Notes: generated by a model from the letters alone, not told the origin. Shown: positions 10,386 through 22,558, counted from the stretch's first letter. The stretch: 64,000 bases of DNA from Orientallactaga sibirica (GCA_036365145.1 JAEOAD010000024.1:17609501-17673500); one strand, 5' to 3'. Made by a program: numbers and translations.

Positions 10386-11340
10386 AAGTATTTATTTATT
10401 TCCTTTTTCTTTTTTATATCTTTTTTTATTGACAACTTCTACACTTACACACAAAAAAATGCATAATATTTCCCTCCCCTCCCCCCATTCCCCTTTAGAA
10501 CTCCAAGCTCCATCGTATCCCCTCCCTCTCTCCATTAATTTGATGTCATCATCTTTTCTTCTATTATGAGGGTCTTGCGAAGGTATTGGTAGGCACTGCG
10601 AGGTCATGGATATCGAGGCCAGTTTCTGTCTGGGCAGTTGCATTGTAAGGAGTCATACCCAAACATTAAAGGCTATTGCCAAAGCCCTTGGTTGCCCTTG
10701 AGAAACAGATGGTAAGACCCTATTGCTGAAGACATTTCTTGCCTGAAAGGCAAAGTCACTGAGAAAGCAAGCTGGTGCGGAGCAGAAAACCTTCTCCCTG
10801 TAGACCAGCCAATTGAAAGCTGGAAAAAGCTGCACTACATGCAGCCCTATGGGAGACAGAAGTCATCAGCAGTGAAAACAGTGGACACTGAAAATTCAAG
10901 TTTGGCCATACAGGCTCAATGACTGAATGGGTGCAATAGTGGCATGTCTGCTCTTGGGGTAACCAACTGCTCCATAATTGGACTGAAGGCCCTCTCTACG
11001 GGAGGGAATACATACCTGGTACTGAAAAACCTAAGCAAAAGTCTATGGCAGGGGAGGTCATGAGCCTTAGGGGTATAAAGTCTGCTCTTATCTGGTTAAA
11101 TGTATATATTATTTCCAGCAAGCTGCCCTGAAAGCACTATGCTTAATGTTCATATTCACACATTAATGCTACTCTCACTTCTGGTTAGAGAAGCTTCTTT
11201 TTTCAGATGGTGATGACCACTGGGATGACCCAAAAGGCAACATAGTGCTAAGAAGAAGGGATGGAGGAGTGCCCAGCACTGAAACACCTCTGTCACACCC
11301 TCCAAGGCTCAGGGACCATTGCGGAAGAGGGGGAAGATAG
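10386..11340 (-). mobile_element. L1 3' UTR, 5'-truncated
   Basis: Read on the minus strand, the segment ends in a G-rich purine run and then gtgtagaagttgtcaataaa before an A-rich tail. This matches the termini of the L1 3' ends at 12866-12957 and 38000-38150. The remaining ~900 bp has no long frame and fits a rodent L1 3' UTR. I recall similar text (ggttaccc, gcagacatgccactattgc) from rodent repeats, but cannot give a subfamily. Confidence 0.6.
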
Positions 11341-11355
11341 AATAAAATATTCTTT

Positions 11356-11535
11356 TAAAATATTTTATTTATTTATTTACATATGTATATGGGGGGCATG
11401 TCAGGGTCTCTTGCCTCTGAAAACAAATACCAGATGTTTATTCCACTATTTGTGCCTGCGTTTACAGGGGTGTTGGAAAATTGAACCTAGGCCAGCAGAC
11501 AAACACCTTTAACCACTGAGCTACACCCCTAGTCC
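11356..11535 (-). mobile_element. Diverged SINE-A
   Basis: On the minus strand the head reads aggggtgtagctcagtggtt, closer to a generic tRNA/ID head than the other copies. The body is heavily substituted and the tail is TTTATTTATT on the + strand. Confidence 0.75.
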
Positions 11536-11904
11536 TCTATATAATATTCATTAACAGGTTGGTTATTTCCCAACAATTCAAAGATCTCTTATCATTGTAA
11601 CATATCAAGATTTGTCCTCTATTAAAATACTTACTTCTATTCTATTCTTTCTATTTAAATAAACCTGTTCCATATTCTATTGAATTTCTATACTTAGAAT
11701 TTAGCTACAAGATCAGTACCAGTAATGTTTGAGTTACTGTCACTTTTCACCATTTAAGACAAGTCACATTTATTTTCCTACGCACCCATAAAACTAGTAA
11801 TTATGCATCCATATAATTAGTAATTATGGCATATGGGTTTTTGTTGACATGTCCCTTAGCAGTGCAAATGCATTACTGGGTAAGCAAAACATAAACACTT
11901 TTTA

Positions 11905-12067
11905 TGCAGTGCAGCCAAACACCAGACACGTGTGCCATCCTGTGCGCATATGTGAACTTGTTCACTTGTGCACTTTGTGCATCTAGCTTACATGAGATCT
12001 GGAGAGTCGAACAAGGGTCCTAGTCTTCGCAGGCAAGTGCCTTGACCGTTAAGCCATCTCTCCAGCC
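11905..12067 (-). mobile_element. SINE-C, 3' part missing
   Basis: The head (gccatctctccagcc on +) and the extra subgroup segment (tgtgcgcatatgtgaacttg) are present. The CT tract and tail are absent, so the copy is 3'-incomplete or deleted. Confidence 0.8.
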
Positions 12068-12624
12068 TTTTTTTGTTATAAACACATTTTTAAAGAAAAG
12101 GGTTGTATTTGCTTTTCTGTTTATGCAATGCTTCATGAATTTGCATGTCATCCTTGTGCAAGCAGGGTATTTGCTTTTATTGGTTAACTTTTTTATTGGA
12201 AAATTCTAAATAATTAGAGTTTTGTCATATAAAATTTTATTAAAATTAGAGATTATAACACAAGTTCAAGGCCATTATGCCTACCCAATCTCCAAAAACA
12301 AAATAACAACTTTTAAGTGTATCTCTGGAGCAAAAATTGAAATAATTATATAAGCAATAGGCAAAAGTACAACAAATAAATGAGTTTAATATAGTACTAT
12401 TATTATAATTATAGATAAAAAAATTTTCCCAAAAAGTTTTAAATTATAAAATTTCTAAAATGTATGTTTTTGAGACAATGTTCTAACTTTAGTACAATAA
12501 TATCTAGAAGTCAATAATGTGCAATTTTAAAGCATGTTTTAAGTGTTTTTGTCCTACCAACCAGTGTGCTGAAGAGGAAATTAAAATGATTAATTTAAAA
12601 ATATTTAAGAAATGAAAATGTATA
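12068..12624. other. AT-rich gene-free stretch
   Basis: Long A/T-rich runs with scattered short palindromes but no recognised repeat or frame. Confidence 0.45.
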
Positions 12625-12638
12625 AAATATAAAACAAG

Positions 12639-12850
12639 GAGCTGGAGAGATGGCTTAGCAGTTAAGACACTTGCCTGCAAAGCCAAAAGACTCAGATTCA
12701 GTTCCCCAGAACCCATGTAAACTAGATGCACAAGGTGTCTCATGCATCTAGAGTTCATTTGCAGTAGCTGGAGGCCCTGGTACACCCATTCTTTTTTTCT
12801 CTATCTGCTTCTTTCTCTCTCTCACTCAAGTAGATAAATGAAGATGCTTT
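12639..12850 (+). mobile_element. SINE-A
   Basis: Imperfect flanking duplications (aaaatataaaacaagga upstream, aaaatacaaaacagga downstream) delimit it. The head ggagctggagagatggctta is well preserved. Confidence 0.9.
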
Positions 12851-12865
12851 TAAAAATACAAAACA

Positions 12866-12957
12866 GGAGGATCCAGGATGAGGAAAGGGTGGGTGGGATG
12901 AGGGAATTATGATTATGGTGTATTGTCTATATGCATGGGGGTCGTCAATAAAAAGTG
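12866..12957 (+). mobile_element. L1 3' terminus fragment
   Basis: A purine-rich stretch is followed by atggtgtattgtctatatgc and gtcgtcaataaaaag. The same ending is seen at 38000-38150. Confidence 0.65.
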
Positions 12958-14840
12958 CTACATATAATATACATATACGTAATATATATGATGTCTATTT
13001 GACAGACAAACTCATTAGTTTTTACACTTAAATATTGTATCTTTGAAAGGAAGTAAAAAAAATCAATGAAATGTGTCTTTGTCCTGATCAAGACAAACTT
13101 CAGAATAACTGTCATGTCTGTCAGCTCTTATGTGAAGAACCACCTGCTGTCAGGCCACAGTGCCTGACTGCCACAGTGAAGCTCTGTTCCCTCCTCAGAT
13201 GTGAAGAATGCACTGGGCCAGGGGTCAGCTTGTAATCTAGGAGTCCCATACATAGGCTGAACAGTGACCACTGAAAAGCAGTCGGAAAACAAAATGAACA
13301 GGACCATTATACACCCGGTTGAATTATCACGTGCCAGTCCATGGCTATGCACAATTACGTGTCAGTTAGAAATAGTCTCTGACATGGACAAAACACAAAA
13401 GATGATCAGGAACTGGACAACTCATCTTCCGGTGCTTAAACATCCCAAGTTGTAATAGTCCACCACCACGCTAGCTACTGGTTGCCATAGTTCACAACTG
13501 ATTAAGAAAGAGAAAAAGCCAATAGTCCCATTTGTTGGGAGAAGGGTGGAGAGGAATAGAAAACACAGTTTTTCCTTGTGCTAATTTGTTCAGAAACAAA
13601 ACAAAAAAAACAAAACAAAACAAAACAAACAAAACAAAGAAACAACAAAAAACAAGATCTTGAGCAGTTTGAGGAAGGATATTTGATTTCTACTTCAGCT
13701 CTTCTTCTTCCCACCAGTTAGCAGGAGAATATGAGGAGGCATCATAATCTTGTCTTATCTCAGAAGTAACCATTCATGTTTCTCATTTAAAGCCAAACCT
13801 ATGGCGTATTATCTAAGAATCTTACCATATATGGCCGAAAGATACACTCACTACATGTTCTTCTGACCCACAGGAGAGAAAACTTCCTTGCTAACAGTCT
13901 TCCTTATCTTTGACTCCGAGTGGTAGTCTCATTAATTTCTGTCTTGTGAGCCCTCAAAATTATTTAGAACTTTAGAAGAAAAGATGCCAAGTGAGTACTC
14001 TGAAATGTGATCATTTAGTTTATTCTCTTTATTTCATTGATTCTTTAAAATGTTTATTTACAAAATCCACAAAATATAAAAGGAGTGGCATCGGTACTTA
14101 GTACAAGAGAAATAAATGCACAGAAATAAGACTACTGGATTTAAAATGGACAGTAGAAAATGGATACTGCACAGTGTTATACATTAATAAAAGTGAGCTG
14201 GAAGTTTTTGTTTATTCTCCAGCCAGAGGAAATAAAATCAGTTCAAAAGATGTGTATTGTTTTCAAGATGCAAGTTACTTATTTGAGAGAATCCATGGTT
14301 TTTCCCTTAGATTGAAAACTGTTTGCTTTTGCTCATGTACTAAGCCACCTCCTAGCTCCAGGGACAATCACCACACAATGGTTAACAACAGGCTGGGAGA
14401 TCCTGACACAGTCATGAGCATTTCTTATTCTTCTAACTGCATCACGTTTACTAGGCTGTCCTAATGGCACAAGGGAAAGGGCAGGTTAGAGGAAACAATT
14501 CTAAAAGGGTCCAAAGTGAACACATTTTAGCACCTCAGAAAGGTCACCCATGTTTCTCTGATTGCACTTTCTCAAGCTGAATTGAGAAGGCAGTATTGGA
14601 TGAACTTGCTTCAGTGTGAGACGGCTTGAACACATACACTCATAAAAAAAGGTAGTTAAATGGCTTCCGTAACCGACTTACAAGCATGGTCTTTCCTCAT
14701 AGCGTTTACCTCAGCCCCTCTCTACGTGTAGATTTCATCTCCTGTACTTTAGGGCACACCATTAGAACATACATGGCCAGTAGCACCTCTGGACTTGCTT
14801 CCTATCTGTTACTAACCTGCATGCAATGGAAATTTTAAAA
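12958..14840. other. Long single-copy-like stretch
   Basis: Except for a CAAAA-type A-rich repeat at 13590-13645, I see no repeat in nearly 1.9 kb. Frames of 63-96 codons occur (for example 14174-14464, +), but none shows a recognisable domain or flanking splice context. Confidence 0.5.
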
Positions 14841-14854
14841 AAGCTGACCTTGGG

Positions 14855-15139
14855 CTGGAGAGATGGCTTAGGGGTTAAGGCGCCTGCCTCCTAAGCCTAA
14901 GAATGCTGGTTCCAATCTCCAGTGGTTCCAATCTCCAGGTCCCACGTTTAGCCAGAAGCAAAGTGACGCAAGGGCGCAATGCCGCACTTGACCACAAGGG
15001 GGCGCACACATCTGGATTTCGTTCGCAGCAGCTGAGACACTGCTGCCGTGCCCATCTCTGTCTTCCTTTCTCTCTCTCTCCCTCTTTGGCTCTCTCCAAA
15101 AAAAAAAATACTAAAAAATAAAAATAAAAAAATAAAAAT
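14855..15139 (+). mobile_element. SINE-B' with 14-bp TSD
   Basis: The TSD aagctgaccttggg is perfect at 14841-14854 and 15140-15153. The duplicated unit ggttccaatctccag lies at 14908-14939. The tail is a long A-rich mix (15099-15139). Confidence 0.96.
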
Positions 15140-15149
15140 AAGCTGACCT

Positions 15150-15250
15150 TGGGTTGGGGAGATAGTACAGTAGTAGTTAAAGAGCAGTTACCACCTCAGC
15201 CTGAGGGCCTCTCAGTAGAAGACCACCAAGTTCAGTGCCCTGGGACCCAC
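15150..15250 (+). mobile_element. Decayed tRNA-type SINE head
   Basis: The run ggttggggagatagtacagt and later gttcagtgccctgggaccca match the A-box and B-box regions of old rodent tRNA-derived SINEs. The neighbouring SINE-B' landed at its 5' edge. Confidence 0.5.
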
Positions 15251-15391
15251 ATAAAAAACTGCCTGTACCCCACTGTGCTGAAGAGTAGGGACCAAAGAAT
15301 TGCTGGACCTCGCTGATGGACAGAGTCAAAGATAAGACAAGGATCATGTGGAATGCTTGCATAGGGTGAGAACAAGAAAGTGGATTTCCAA

Positions 15392-15556
15392 GCCAGAGTG
15401 GTGGCGCACACCTTTAATCCCAGCACTTGGGAGGCAGAGGTAAGAGAATCCCTGTGAGTTCGAGGCTACCCTGAGATGCCATAGTAAATTCCAGGTCAGC
15501 CTGGGCTACAGTGAAACCCTACCTCATAAATAAAAACAAACAAACAAACAAACAAA
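15392..15556 (+). mobile_element. B1 SINE with (CAAA)n tail
   Basis: A full B1 (gagtggtggcgcacaccttt) ends in a run of ACAA units at 15533-15556, a tail-derived microsatellite. Confidence 0.92.
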
Positions 15557-16384
15557 AGTAAAAGTAGATCTCTGATGAAGAATTTCCATTACCAAAGTTA
15601 TGGTCATTGGACGAACCAGTGTGAATGTCAGTCATTTCAACTGGTGTCAAGCAATGACCCCCTTCCATATGTTATGGGACTGTGTTATGCAAACACTAAA
15701 GTGATAGGTCAGGCCAACCGTTTTATCTTTCAATGTGATATTGAAATTGAAAATTTTCAATTTCCTTTAAAGTGAAAAAGATAAAATAAAAGAGTTGAGG
15801 AAACAATTCAGAGAAAAGAGGACTGCTTGCCCAGGAAGAAATAAAGCTGCCTTCTCCATTCCCTTGTGATTTGAGAGCAAATCACTGAGCTGTTACAAGA
15901 CAGAAGATGGAAAACCACCAGAAGGGTCCTGTGGACCATGAGGGGGAGGATGACTCAGCAGCTCTCCACACCAAACAGACCGCCGCCAAAGTTGATGCAT
16001 GCTGTGAAAACAATGCCTTGACAATACATGGCTAAACTCCTACTGACAAAATACTGGACTGTATGCACATCACCATTTTTTTTGTGTCCTTTAAATCCAC
16101 CTTTGAAAATCATCCTGGAAGATTCCTAGAAAGAAGTCGGGCCATTGCCCTCTCATTTCCATGTGGCAGTATTCCCAAGGGTGCTGTGAGAGAGGAACTA
16201 TGCAGTAAAAGTAATTTTCTAAACAATGCTCTGAGGACAGCAAAGCAAGGGCAGGCTTAACAAAAAGTGTACCATGCCTCATAATATAAAGCCGAAATCT
16301 TGACCTACTTTTAAACATGGTTTAATAGGAAAGTTGCTATGGTTTTAGTGGAAGCCAAGGTACTAAAAATCTCCTCCTGTCCTC
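15557..16384. other. Gene-free stretch
   Basis: Frames at 15575-15775 and 16063-16260 are open for about 65 codons each, but have no recognised motif. I see no repeat. Confidence 0.45.
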
Positions 16385-16806
16385 TTTGCTGATGAAAAAC
16401 TGAATATGAAAACAAACCATCTTGTATGTATATCTCATGTTTTAATCCATTCATCCATTGAAGGACACCTAGGCCAATTCTATAACTTGGCTATTGTGAA
16501 TAGAAGAATGAAAACAATGTCACTTGCAGGAAAAAAAAAATGACTAGACCAGAAGATCATCTAATTTAGCAAAATAAGCCAGACTCAGAAAGACAAATAT
16601 TATGTTTTTCTCTCACATGTGAATCCTGGGTTTTAAATGTATGCATAAAATAATTTTTATATTTAACAAAAGTAGAAATGAGGCTATCTGGAAAAAGAGG
16701 AGGACGTGAGGGGTGACAATGGTTGAAGTATATGACTGATGGGTTTAACTAAAGATGCCCTGGGGAAACCAAGTACTACTATGAGAAATGAAGATATGCT
16801 ATTTTA

Positions 16807-16808
<2 letters not shown>
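16385..16808 (+). mobile_element. 5'-inverted L1 3' end
   Basis: From 16504 the segment matches the plus strand of an L1 3' end (cttgcagg, then gcaaaataagccagactcag). From about 16385 to 16503 the neighbouring upstream L1 text appears in the opposite orientation (ccattcatccattgaagg, cttggctattgtgaata). Inversion of the 5' part is the known hallmark of twin-primed L1 insertion. No coding frame remains. Confidence 0.7.

Positions 16809-16849
<41 letters not shown>
16809..16849. repeat. (CA)n microsatellite
   Basis: About 20 uninterrupted CA units directly follow the L1 3' end. Confidence 0.97.
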
Positions 16850-16851
<2 letters not shown>

Positions 16852-17690
16852 CAGACTATTTTAAACTTGAAGATTCATCGTAGTTTCCCGGATGGTGAAA
16901 GGTGGTACACGACTAGCCAATATTTGCTTGCGTGAGTAAAGGCTCCATGTAACTGATGGTTATATCATTTAACTGACATGTTACACCCAGAATGCTTTTA
17001 AATATTCCACTTGTTTATTTCCTTCCTTCGTTGCCTTTGAACTTTGAACAATTCTGTTTTCAAGTACCAGACACCCACTAAAGCAAATGTAATTCATTAA
17101 TGTCCACATCATTTACATGACAGGAAAGAATCTCAACCTGGAGTGACTTGTGTGTCAAGGCAGTCGCCAGACTTCAGAGAAAAGACTTTACTTCAATTGA
17201 CACTTAAATATTAGTCTTTACTTTTAAATGTTTAATGGAATTTTTACTAAAAAAAAAAGAAAAGAAATAAGAAGGGTGGTTTTGATTAAGAAAATTTCAC
17301 ATATGTTTGCACAGAAATCAGAGTGCATGTTGAAACAGGGTTCTGGATAAGAATGGTAATACCCAAATTAGGGTCCCCTAATGATAAAGTGATGCCCAGG
17401 AATGACTGAGCCCTCCACATCCTCCTCCAGGGACCATTCTGGAAGCAACAGTTGTAAATTTGTGTCAAAATAGGGCCATTATTATCCCTGAGTACAAACA
17501 GTGCCTACTGAAGAGATAATTTGATTCTACCTGCTGGGCTTTCCAGTGAAGACCAGCAAAGTTCAAGACATCACCTTTTGTTTAAATGACAACTGCCCCT
17601 TGTATATAGGCACATGTGTAATAACTAATATATTCATAAAATCTCATACACTGGAATATAGGAAATTATGAATTTCTAGCACCTTTAAAG
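16850..17690. other. Gene-free stretch
   Basis: No repeat or convincing frame. A short A-rich run lies at 17249-17268. Confidence 0.45.
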
Positions 17691-17701
17691 AGTATACTAC
17701 A

Positions 17702-17922
17702 GGGCTGAAGAGATGTCTTAGTGGTTAAGGCACTTGTCTACAAAACCTAAGGACCCAGGTTCAATACCACAGGACCCACATAAGCCAGATGCACAAGGTG
17801 GCACATGCATCTGGAGATCTTTGGCAGTGGCTGGAGGCACTGGCATGCCCATTCTCTATCTGCCTCTTTCTCTCTCTTTCTCTCCCACTCTTTCTCTCAA
17901 ATAAATAAAATATTTTTAAAAT
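17702..17922 (+). mobile_element. SINE-A with 11-bp TSD
   Basis: The TSD agtatactaca is at 17691-17701 and 17923-17933. The CT tract carries TTTCTCTC variants and the tail is AAATAAATAAA. Confidence 0.94.
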
Positions 17923-18217
17923 AGTATACTACAAATATTACTATGGCTTTCCTCCTTTTTAGTTATTATTAGAAATGTTTGCTGAGCTAAAGGTATTCTG
18001 TATAAATTCATCCCAGAGTTGTTTGCATTCCTTTCTGATCAGATATTAGCCTGGGTTTCTTGCTTTTCCTCCTAATCCATCTTCAGCTGCTTCCAAATCT
18101 CAGCCAACAACCAAGAGTATGCTTTGCTTCTTTGTATCTCAGATGCTGAAAAGTTTTTCTCAGTTAAACCATTAACCAACATTACTCTAAAACCAACACG
18201 TTTGAAGAAATGTATGT

Positions 18218-18545
18218 AGATGAAATATGGCAGTGAACTTCTCATTGCTGGGACAAATAGCCCACCGGAAGTATCTTATAGGAGTTTATTTCCAGCCTAC
18301 AGTTTTGACAGGAAGTTTTCTCATGGTTGGCAAACATGGCAGGACCATGCAATTTGGCATCACATTTCCACATGAGATGGAAGGAGGTAGAGAGAGTGAA
18401 ACAAATCCAGCAAGCAGGGCTGCGTTATAACACCCCAAGGCTCATCTCCAGTGATACACCTCCACCAGCAAGGCTCAGCTTCCCAAAGGTTCTACTAGTT
18501 GGAGATTAAGTATGAAGCTTCATCACAAACACACAACACCACAAC
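18218..18545 (-). repeat. MaLR-like LTR
   Basis: On the minus strand the order is a tggtggag block, ggtgtatcactgg, then ctgtaggctggaaataaact, and near the end gggctatttgtcccagcaat. That is the layout of rodent MaLR-type LTRs with a polyadenylation signal near the 3' end. No internal region or partner LTR is attached, so it is probably solo. Confidence 0.6.
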
Positions 18546-19596
18546 TAACTGACATTTTCACCTTAATACATGTATATAGCCAATTCTTTCACAGCTTGTC
18601 TTTCATAAATGGGTGATCATTTCTCAAGATGTATGCTATGAGGACCTCTAACATATGCTTGGTCTGTGTGAAGAAATGAAATATTTTCTGTAATCCTTGG
18701 ATTTGAGATCAGCAGCAAAGACTCAATGATGTTTTGACAGGCATATCTCTTCAATTTGTTTATTCTCTATGTTTATGATGTCACCTTGAACTGGTGAATT
18801 AAAAGTTTTATGATTCCAAAATACCTTTATTTAAAACGGCTATGAATTATGAATCAATCATGATCTGATAACTCACGTAGCCACAGTGATATAACTAAAT
18901 GTTTACCACTTCTGTAAAGCAAAGTGAGGTGAATAGAGAATTAGAGTGGTGCACATTAACGTGGAAGTCTATCATGACTATAATTAAGACATTTAATTTT
19001 CTTGAATGATAAATACCATCGAAGCTGCTGACACTTGGGGCAGCTGCATTTCCTTTGGTATCCAGTTGCAGCCTTGTACCTCTCTCTAGCTCAGCTCCCT
19101 GGGCACCTGGGCACCTGGGCAGCCCCTACAAGCTGTCCAAGCTGCAGAGCCACAGGAACCTCTTTGCTGGCTACCTTGCAGGGCTCACATGCAGAAAGAT
19201 GGATAGGGCCAGTTGCTTTAGTTCTGCAGACACTTGGCTGTGATCAAGCACAGGGTGACATATTTATTGATTAACCCTTACCTTCAGTGTTTATTTTCAA
19301 TTGATTTGAGAGGTCTGGAAAAATTGAATAGTTGGAACTATCAGATATGACATATGTGATTTACTGCAGTGCTTCTGTGACCGAGATTGAAATAGGCTCA
19401 AAGACTGTTTTCTTCTGTTTTGCTTTAAAACACTTACCCTTTTGCATAGTTTGAACTATAAGTCTCGGGAGCTTCTAATTCCTCCTTTTAAAATCTGTTA
19501 CTATGGTCAATGACCCTGAAATGACGGACGCCTGGATGCATTCTAAAACTAGGAAATCACAAATCGAATAATTTAATCTTTAGTTCCACAGTTATC
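18546..19596. other. Gene-free stretch
   Basis: A GC-richer patch at 19035-19250 holds two overlapping frames of 62-79 codons and a small direct repeat of ctgggcacctgggcac. Nothing in it is recognisable as a gene. Confidence 0.45.
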
Positions 19597-19610
19597 CAAA
19601 GAAGATTCTG

Positions 19611-19831
19611 GGGCTGAAGAGATGACTTAGCCGTTAAGGTGCTTGCCTGCAAAGCCAAAGGACCCAGGTTCAATGCCCCAGGACCCATGTAAGCACATGG
19701 TGGTACATGGGTCTGAAGTTCATTTGTAGCAGCTAAAGGCCCTGGCGTGCCTATTCTCTCTTTCTCTCTGTCCCCATTCTCTCTCTCTCTCTCTAATAAA
19801 TAAAATAAAATTAAATTATTTATTAAAAAAA
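19611..19831 (+). mobile_element. SINE-A with 14-bp TSD
   Basis: The TSDs caaagaagattctg (19597-19610) and caaagaagatcctg (19832-19845) differ at one base. A short body deletion removes part of the agccagatgcacaagg segment. Confidence 0.93.
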
Positions 19832-19950
19832 CAAAGAAGATCCTGACATTCTCTTTTATTCTTGTCTCAAGCTAGTACAGACAATATTTTGGTGGTGAGT
19901 CTGAATAACTACATAGAGTTATTCCTTTAAGGTCTTAGACTGCAATGTAA

Positions 19951-20118
19951 CAGTCTAGGGCATGGTCTTTAAGACTGGTCTGCCTAGGTTGTGGATAGGC
20001 TGCGACTTATCAAGTATGTCTGTGTGCCAAGTGGGGGTAAACATTAGTACCAATCTTGTGGGTTGCAAATCAACTGTAACAAGGTTTCAAAGGGCCTGGC
20101 ACACAGTAAGTACTAAGC
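19951..20118 (+). mobile_element. MIR
   Basis: Landmarks in MIR order are ctggtctgcctaggtt, gtgccaagtgggggtaaaca and the 3' motif gggcctggcacacagtaagt. The 3' motif is particularly diagnostic. Confidence 0.82.
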
Positions 20119-20223
20119 CCAGCTCTCCTCAGTCTGCACCTCTCTGCTGCCTGCTTCATTCCAGCTTTTGCACCAGGAAACTATTGCTTATAAGGAACAG
20201 TTGAACACAATCAATAGGAATTG

Positions 20224-20456
20224 AGGGCTGGCGAGATGGCCTAGTGGTTAAGGCGTTTGCCTGCAAAGCCTAAGGGTTCAAGTTTGACTCTCCAGGTCCC
20301 ATGTAAGCCAGATGCAAAAGGTGCCTCAAGCACACAAGGTCGCACATGCTCACAAGTTGGCACATGCATCTGGAGTTCAATTACAGTAGCTGGAGGCCCT
20401 GGCACCTCTAATTCTCTCTCTCTCTCTCAAGAATAAATAAAAAATAATTTATAGAA
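20224..20456 (+). mobile_element. SINE-C
   Basis: The head gagggctggcgagatggcc is followed by an extended body with the additional cacaaggtcgcacatgctca segment. A short CT tract and A-rich tail finish it. Confidence 0.88.
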
Positions 20457-21368
20457 AAGAATGTGAAAATTTTCTAGACTAAATCCTTTCCCACTTTGAA
20501 AACAAACAAACAAAAATAACCTGTTAATGATGGTGGGTTGAATCTCTCCATTATTTGGAAAAGTTTATACATCTATATTGATATTTGAAAAAGATAGAAT
20601 TTGACAAAATTTGGGGAACATTATCTTCATAGGGAATATGTTCATAAGCAAGTAGCCATTTCAAACCTGGTGGCTAAAAGTCAATATTTTCTTTTTCTTT
20701 TAAAAAAAAAAGTTCATTGTTTTTCTATATAATTATATTTTTTTTACCCTTGTAACAGGTCTTTCAGTATAATGTATTCATCAAAGTTTTCTGTTAAATG
20801 GTATTGAGTTTAACTTTTTAATAAACTGATCTGTTTGTAATGGAAATTTCAAACTGAATTTGGGATTTATGTAACCTACCTTCTCTTGAGCACACATTAT
20901 AGGAAAGTGACTTCATTATAAAAGAAGAGAGCACCATCACATGGGGAGGTAAAGTGCGCTGTCCTGTCCTTTTGAAATACACATAAGGTGTAATTGAAAG
21001 CGTCTTCCACGTGACAATACCTGAGTTAAAGCAAAGTATGCCATCCAGTCAACATTTATGAAAACTAGTTCACTGCACAACTAGTTGTAACTCTGTGGGG
21101 GAAAGAATGACCCTATTTGCTTTTCAAAATAGCCCTTGACCTACATTTTTTTTTTTTTTTAACTTCACAGTTTGAAAATGGGACATTATGAACACAAAGA
21201 GTTAGCATCACAACTGTTTGTGGAGGAAAATGGACTACCAAAACAAAGCCATGTTTCCACAAACACTGATTCTTCAGAACCTATGATGTGTATTGAATGC
21301 CACATGTCCCAGTTAAAATGAATCCCTTAATTTTGCAAAATGCAACATCAAACTGCAAATCAGAAAAG
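20457..21368. other. Gene-free stretch
   Basis: T-runs at about 20738-20747 and 21147-21160 and an AAAC-type repeat at 20501-20515. No other feature is seen. Confidence 0.45.
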
Positions 21369-21565
21369 CAGTTAAGTTGCTTGCCTGCAAAGCCAATGGA
21401 CCCAGGTTCGATTCCCCAGCACCCACGTAAGAGTCAGATGCTCAAGGTGGTGCATGCGAGTGGAGTTTGTTTACAGTGGTGAGAGGCTCTGGTGCACCCA
21501 TTCTCTCTATCTGCCTCTTTCCTCTCTCTGAGATAAATAAAGAAATAATAATAATATATTTTTAA
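21369..21565 (+). mobile_element. SINE-A lacking the 5' head
   Basis: It begins inside the A box (gcagttaagttgcttgcc). The B box ggttcgattcc is perfect, while the ggctggagagatggc head is missing, which suggests 5' truncation. Confidence 0.85.
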
Positions 21566-22343
21566 AGCATGTGCATAAAAAAGAAAATAATCAAGTAATT
21601 TTCATATGTAAAATTAGCTTTCAAAGATTTCATGTTTACTCAAAACAAGATACAGTAATAATTCTTTCATTATTGTGGCCTTTGTTTTGATTTTCAGTGC
21701 AGGTGACTGAGCCCAGGGCTTTAGCACGTGCTACGCAAACACAGCAGCAGTCGTAGTAACTAGATGGCGCTTCCCTGGTTGTATCTCAGTAATTCCAAGG
21801 TTGTAGCCTTGTCCTCCCCCGCCCTGCTAAACAGCCTGTTAGTTGAGTGTCCTTCTGCCTATAAACCTCTTCTTAGTCATAAAATTTATATGGAACCCAA
21901 TTTATTCCCATTCTACTTCCTCTGTTTAATGCCTGTCAAATAAACTGTTGCCAAGATGCAAAGACTTGTGTCATATCATTGTTCCTACCTTGCCCTGTCT
22001 TAACATTTAAAATTTCAATGTATCTGCCTATGCTAGCACAGCACTCTGAAAAGTTCCCCTTCCATACCTGGCTCCGATTTCTTGGGGTCCTAATATAAAT
22101 AGTTTATGTTCTGTTCCAAGGATTAGAAAATTTTCTCTAAGGTCCTCAAGTCTCCATTTAGACTACCTAAAGGCTGGACTGATCATCCTTGTTTTTATAC
22201 TTCTGCCTCTTATTTGACATTCATTCATTCTTTCTTTCTCCCTCTTTCTCTCTCCTGTCTTCAATCCCTACTCTTCCTTATCCCTACTTTCATAAGTAAT
22301 TTACGTTACCATCTTCTTGGCTGAGCAATATAAAATGAATTGT
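21566..22343. other. Gene-free stretch with possible ID remnant
   Basis: The segment tgactgagcccagggctttagc (21705-21726) resembles an ID-type tRNA SINE read on the minus strand, but is too short to be sure. A CT-rich patch lies near 22228-22262. Confidence 0.4.
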
Positions 22344-22558
22344 TGGGCTGGAGACATGGTTTAGCAGTTAAGGTACTTGCCTGTAAAGCCAAAGGCCCCA
22401 GGTTTGATTCCCCAGGACCCACACAAGCCACATGCATAAGGTGGCACATGCATCTGGAGTTTGTTTGCAGTGGCTGGATGCCCTGACATGCCATCCTCTC
22501 TTTCTTCCTCTCTCTCTTCCTCTCTCTCACTCTTTCTCAAATAAATAAATAATTTTTT
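22344..22558 (+). mobile_element. SINE-A
   Basis: Full length from gggctggagacatggtttag to a tail of AAATAAATAAATAA, with a TTCC/TCTC-rich tract. Confidence 0.93.
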
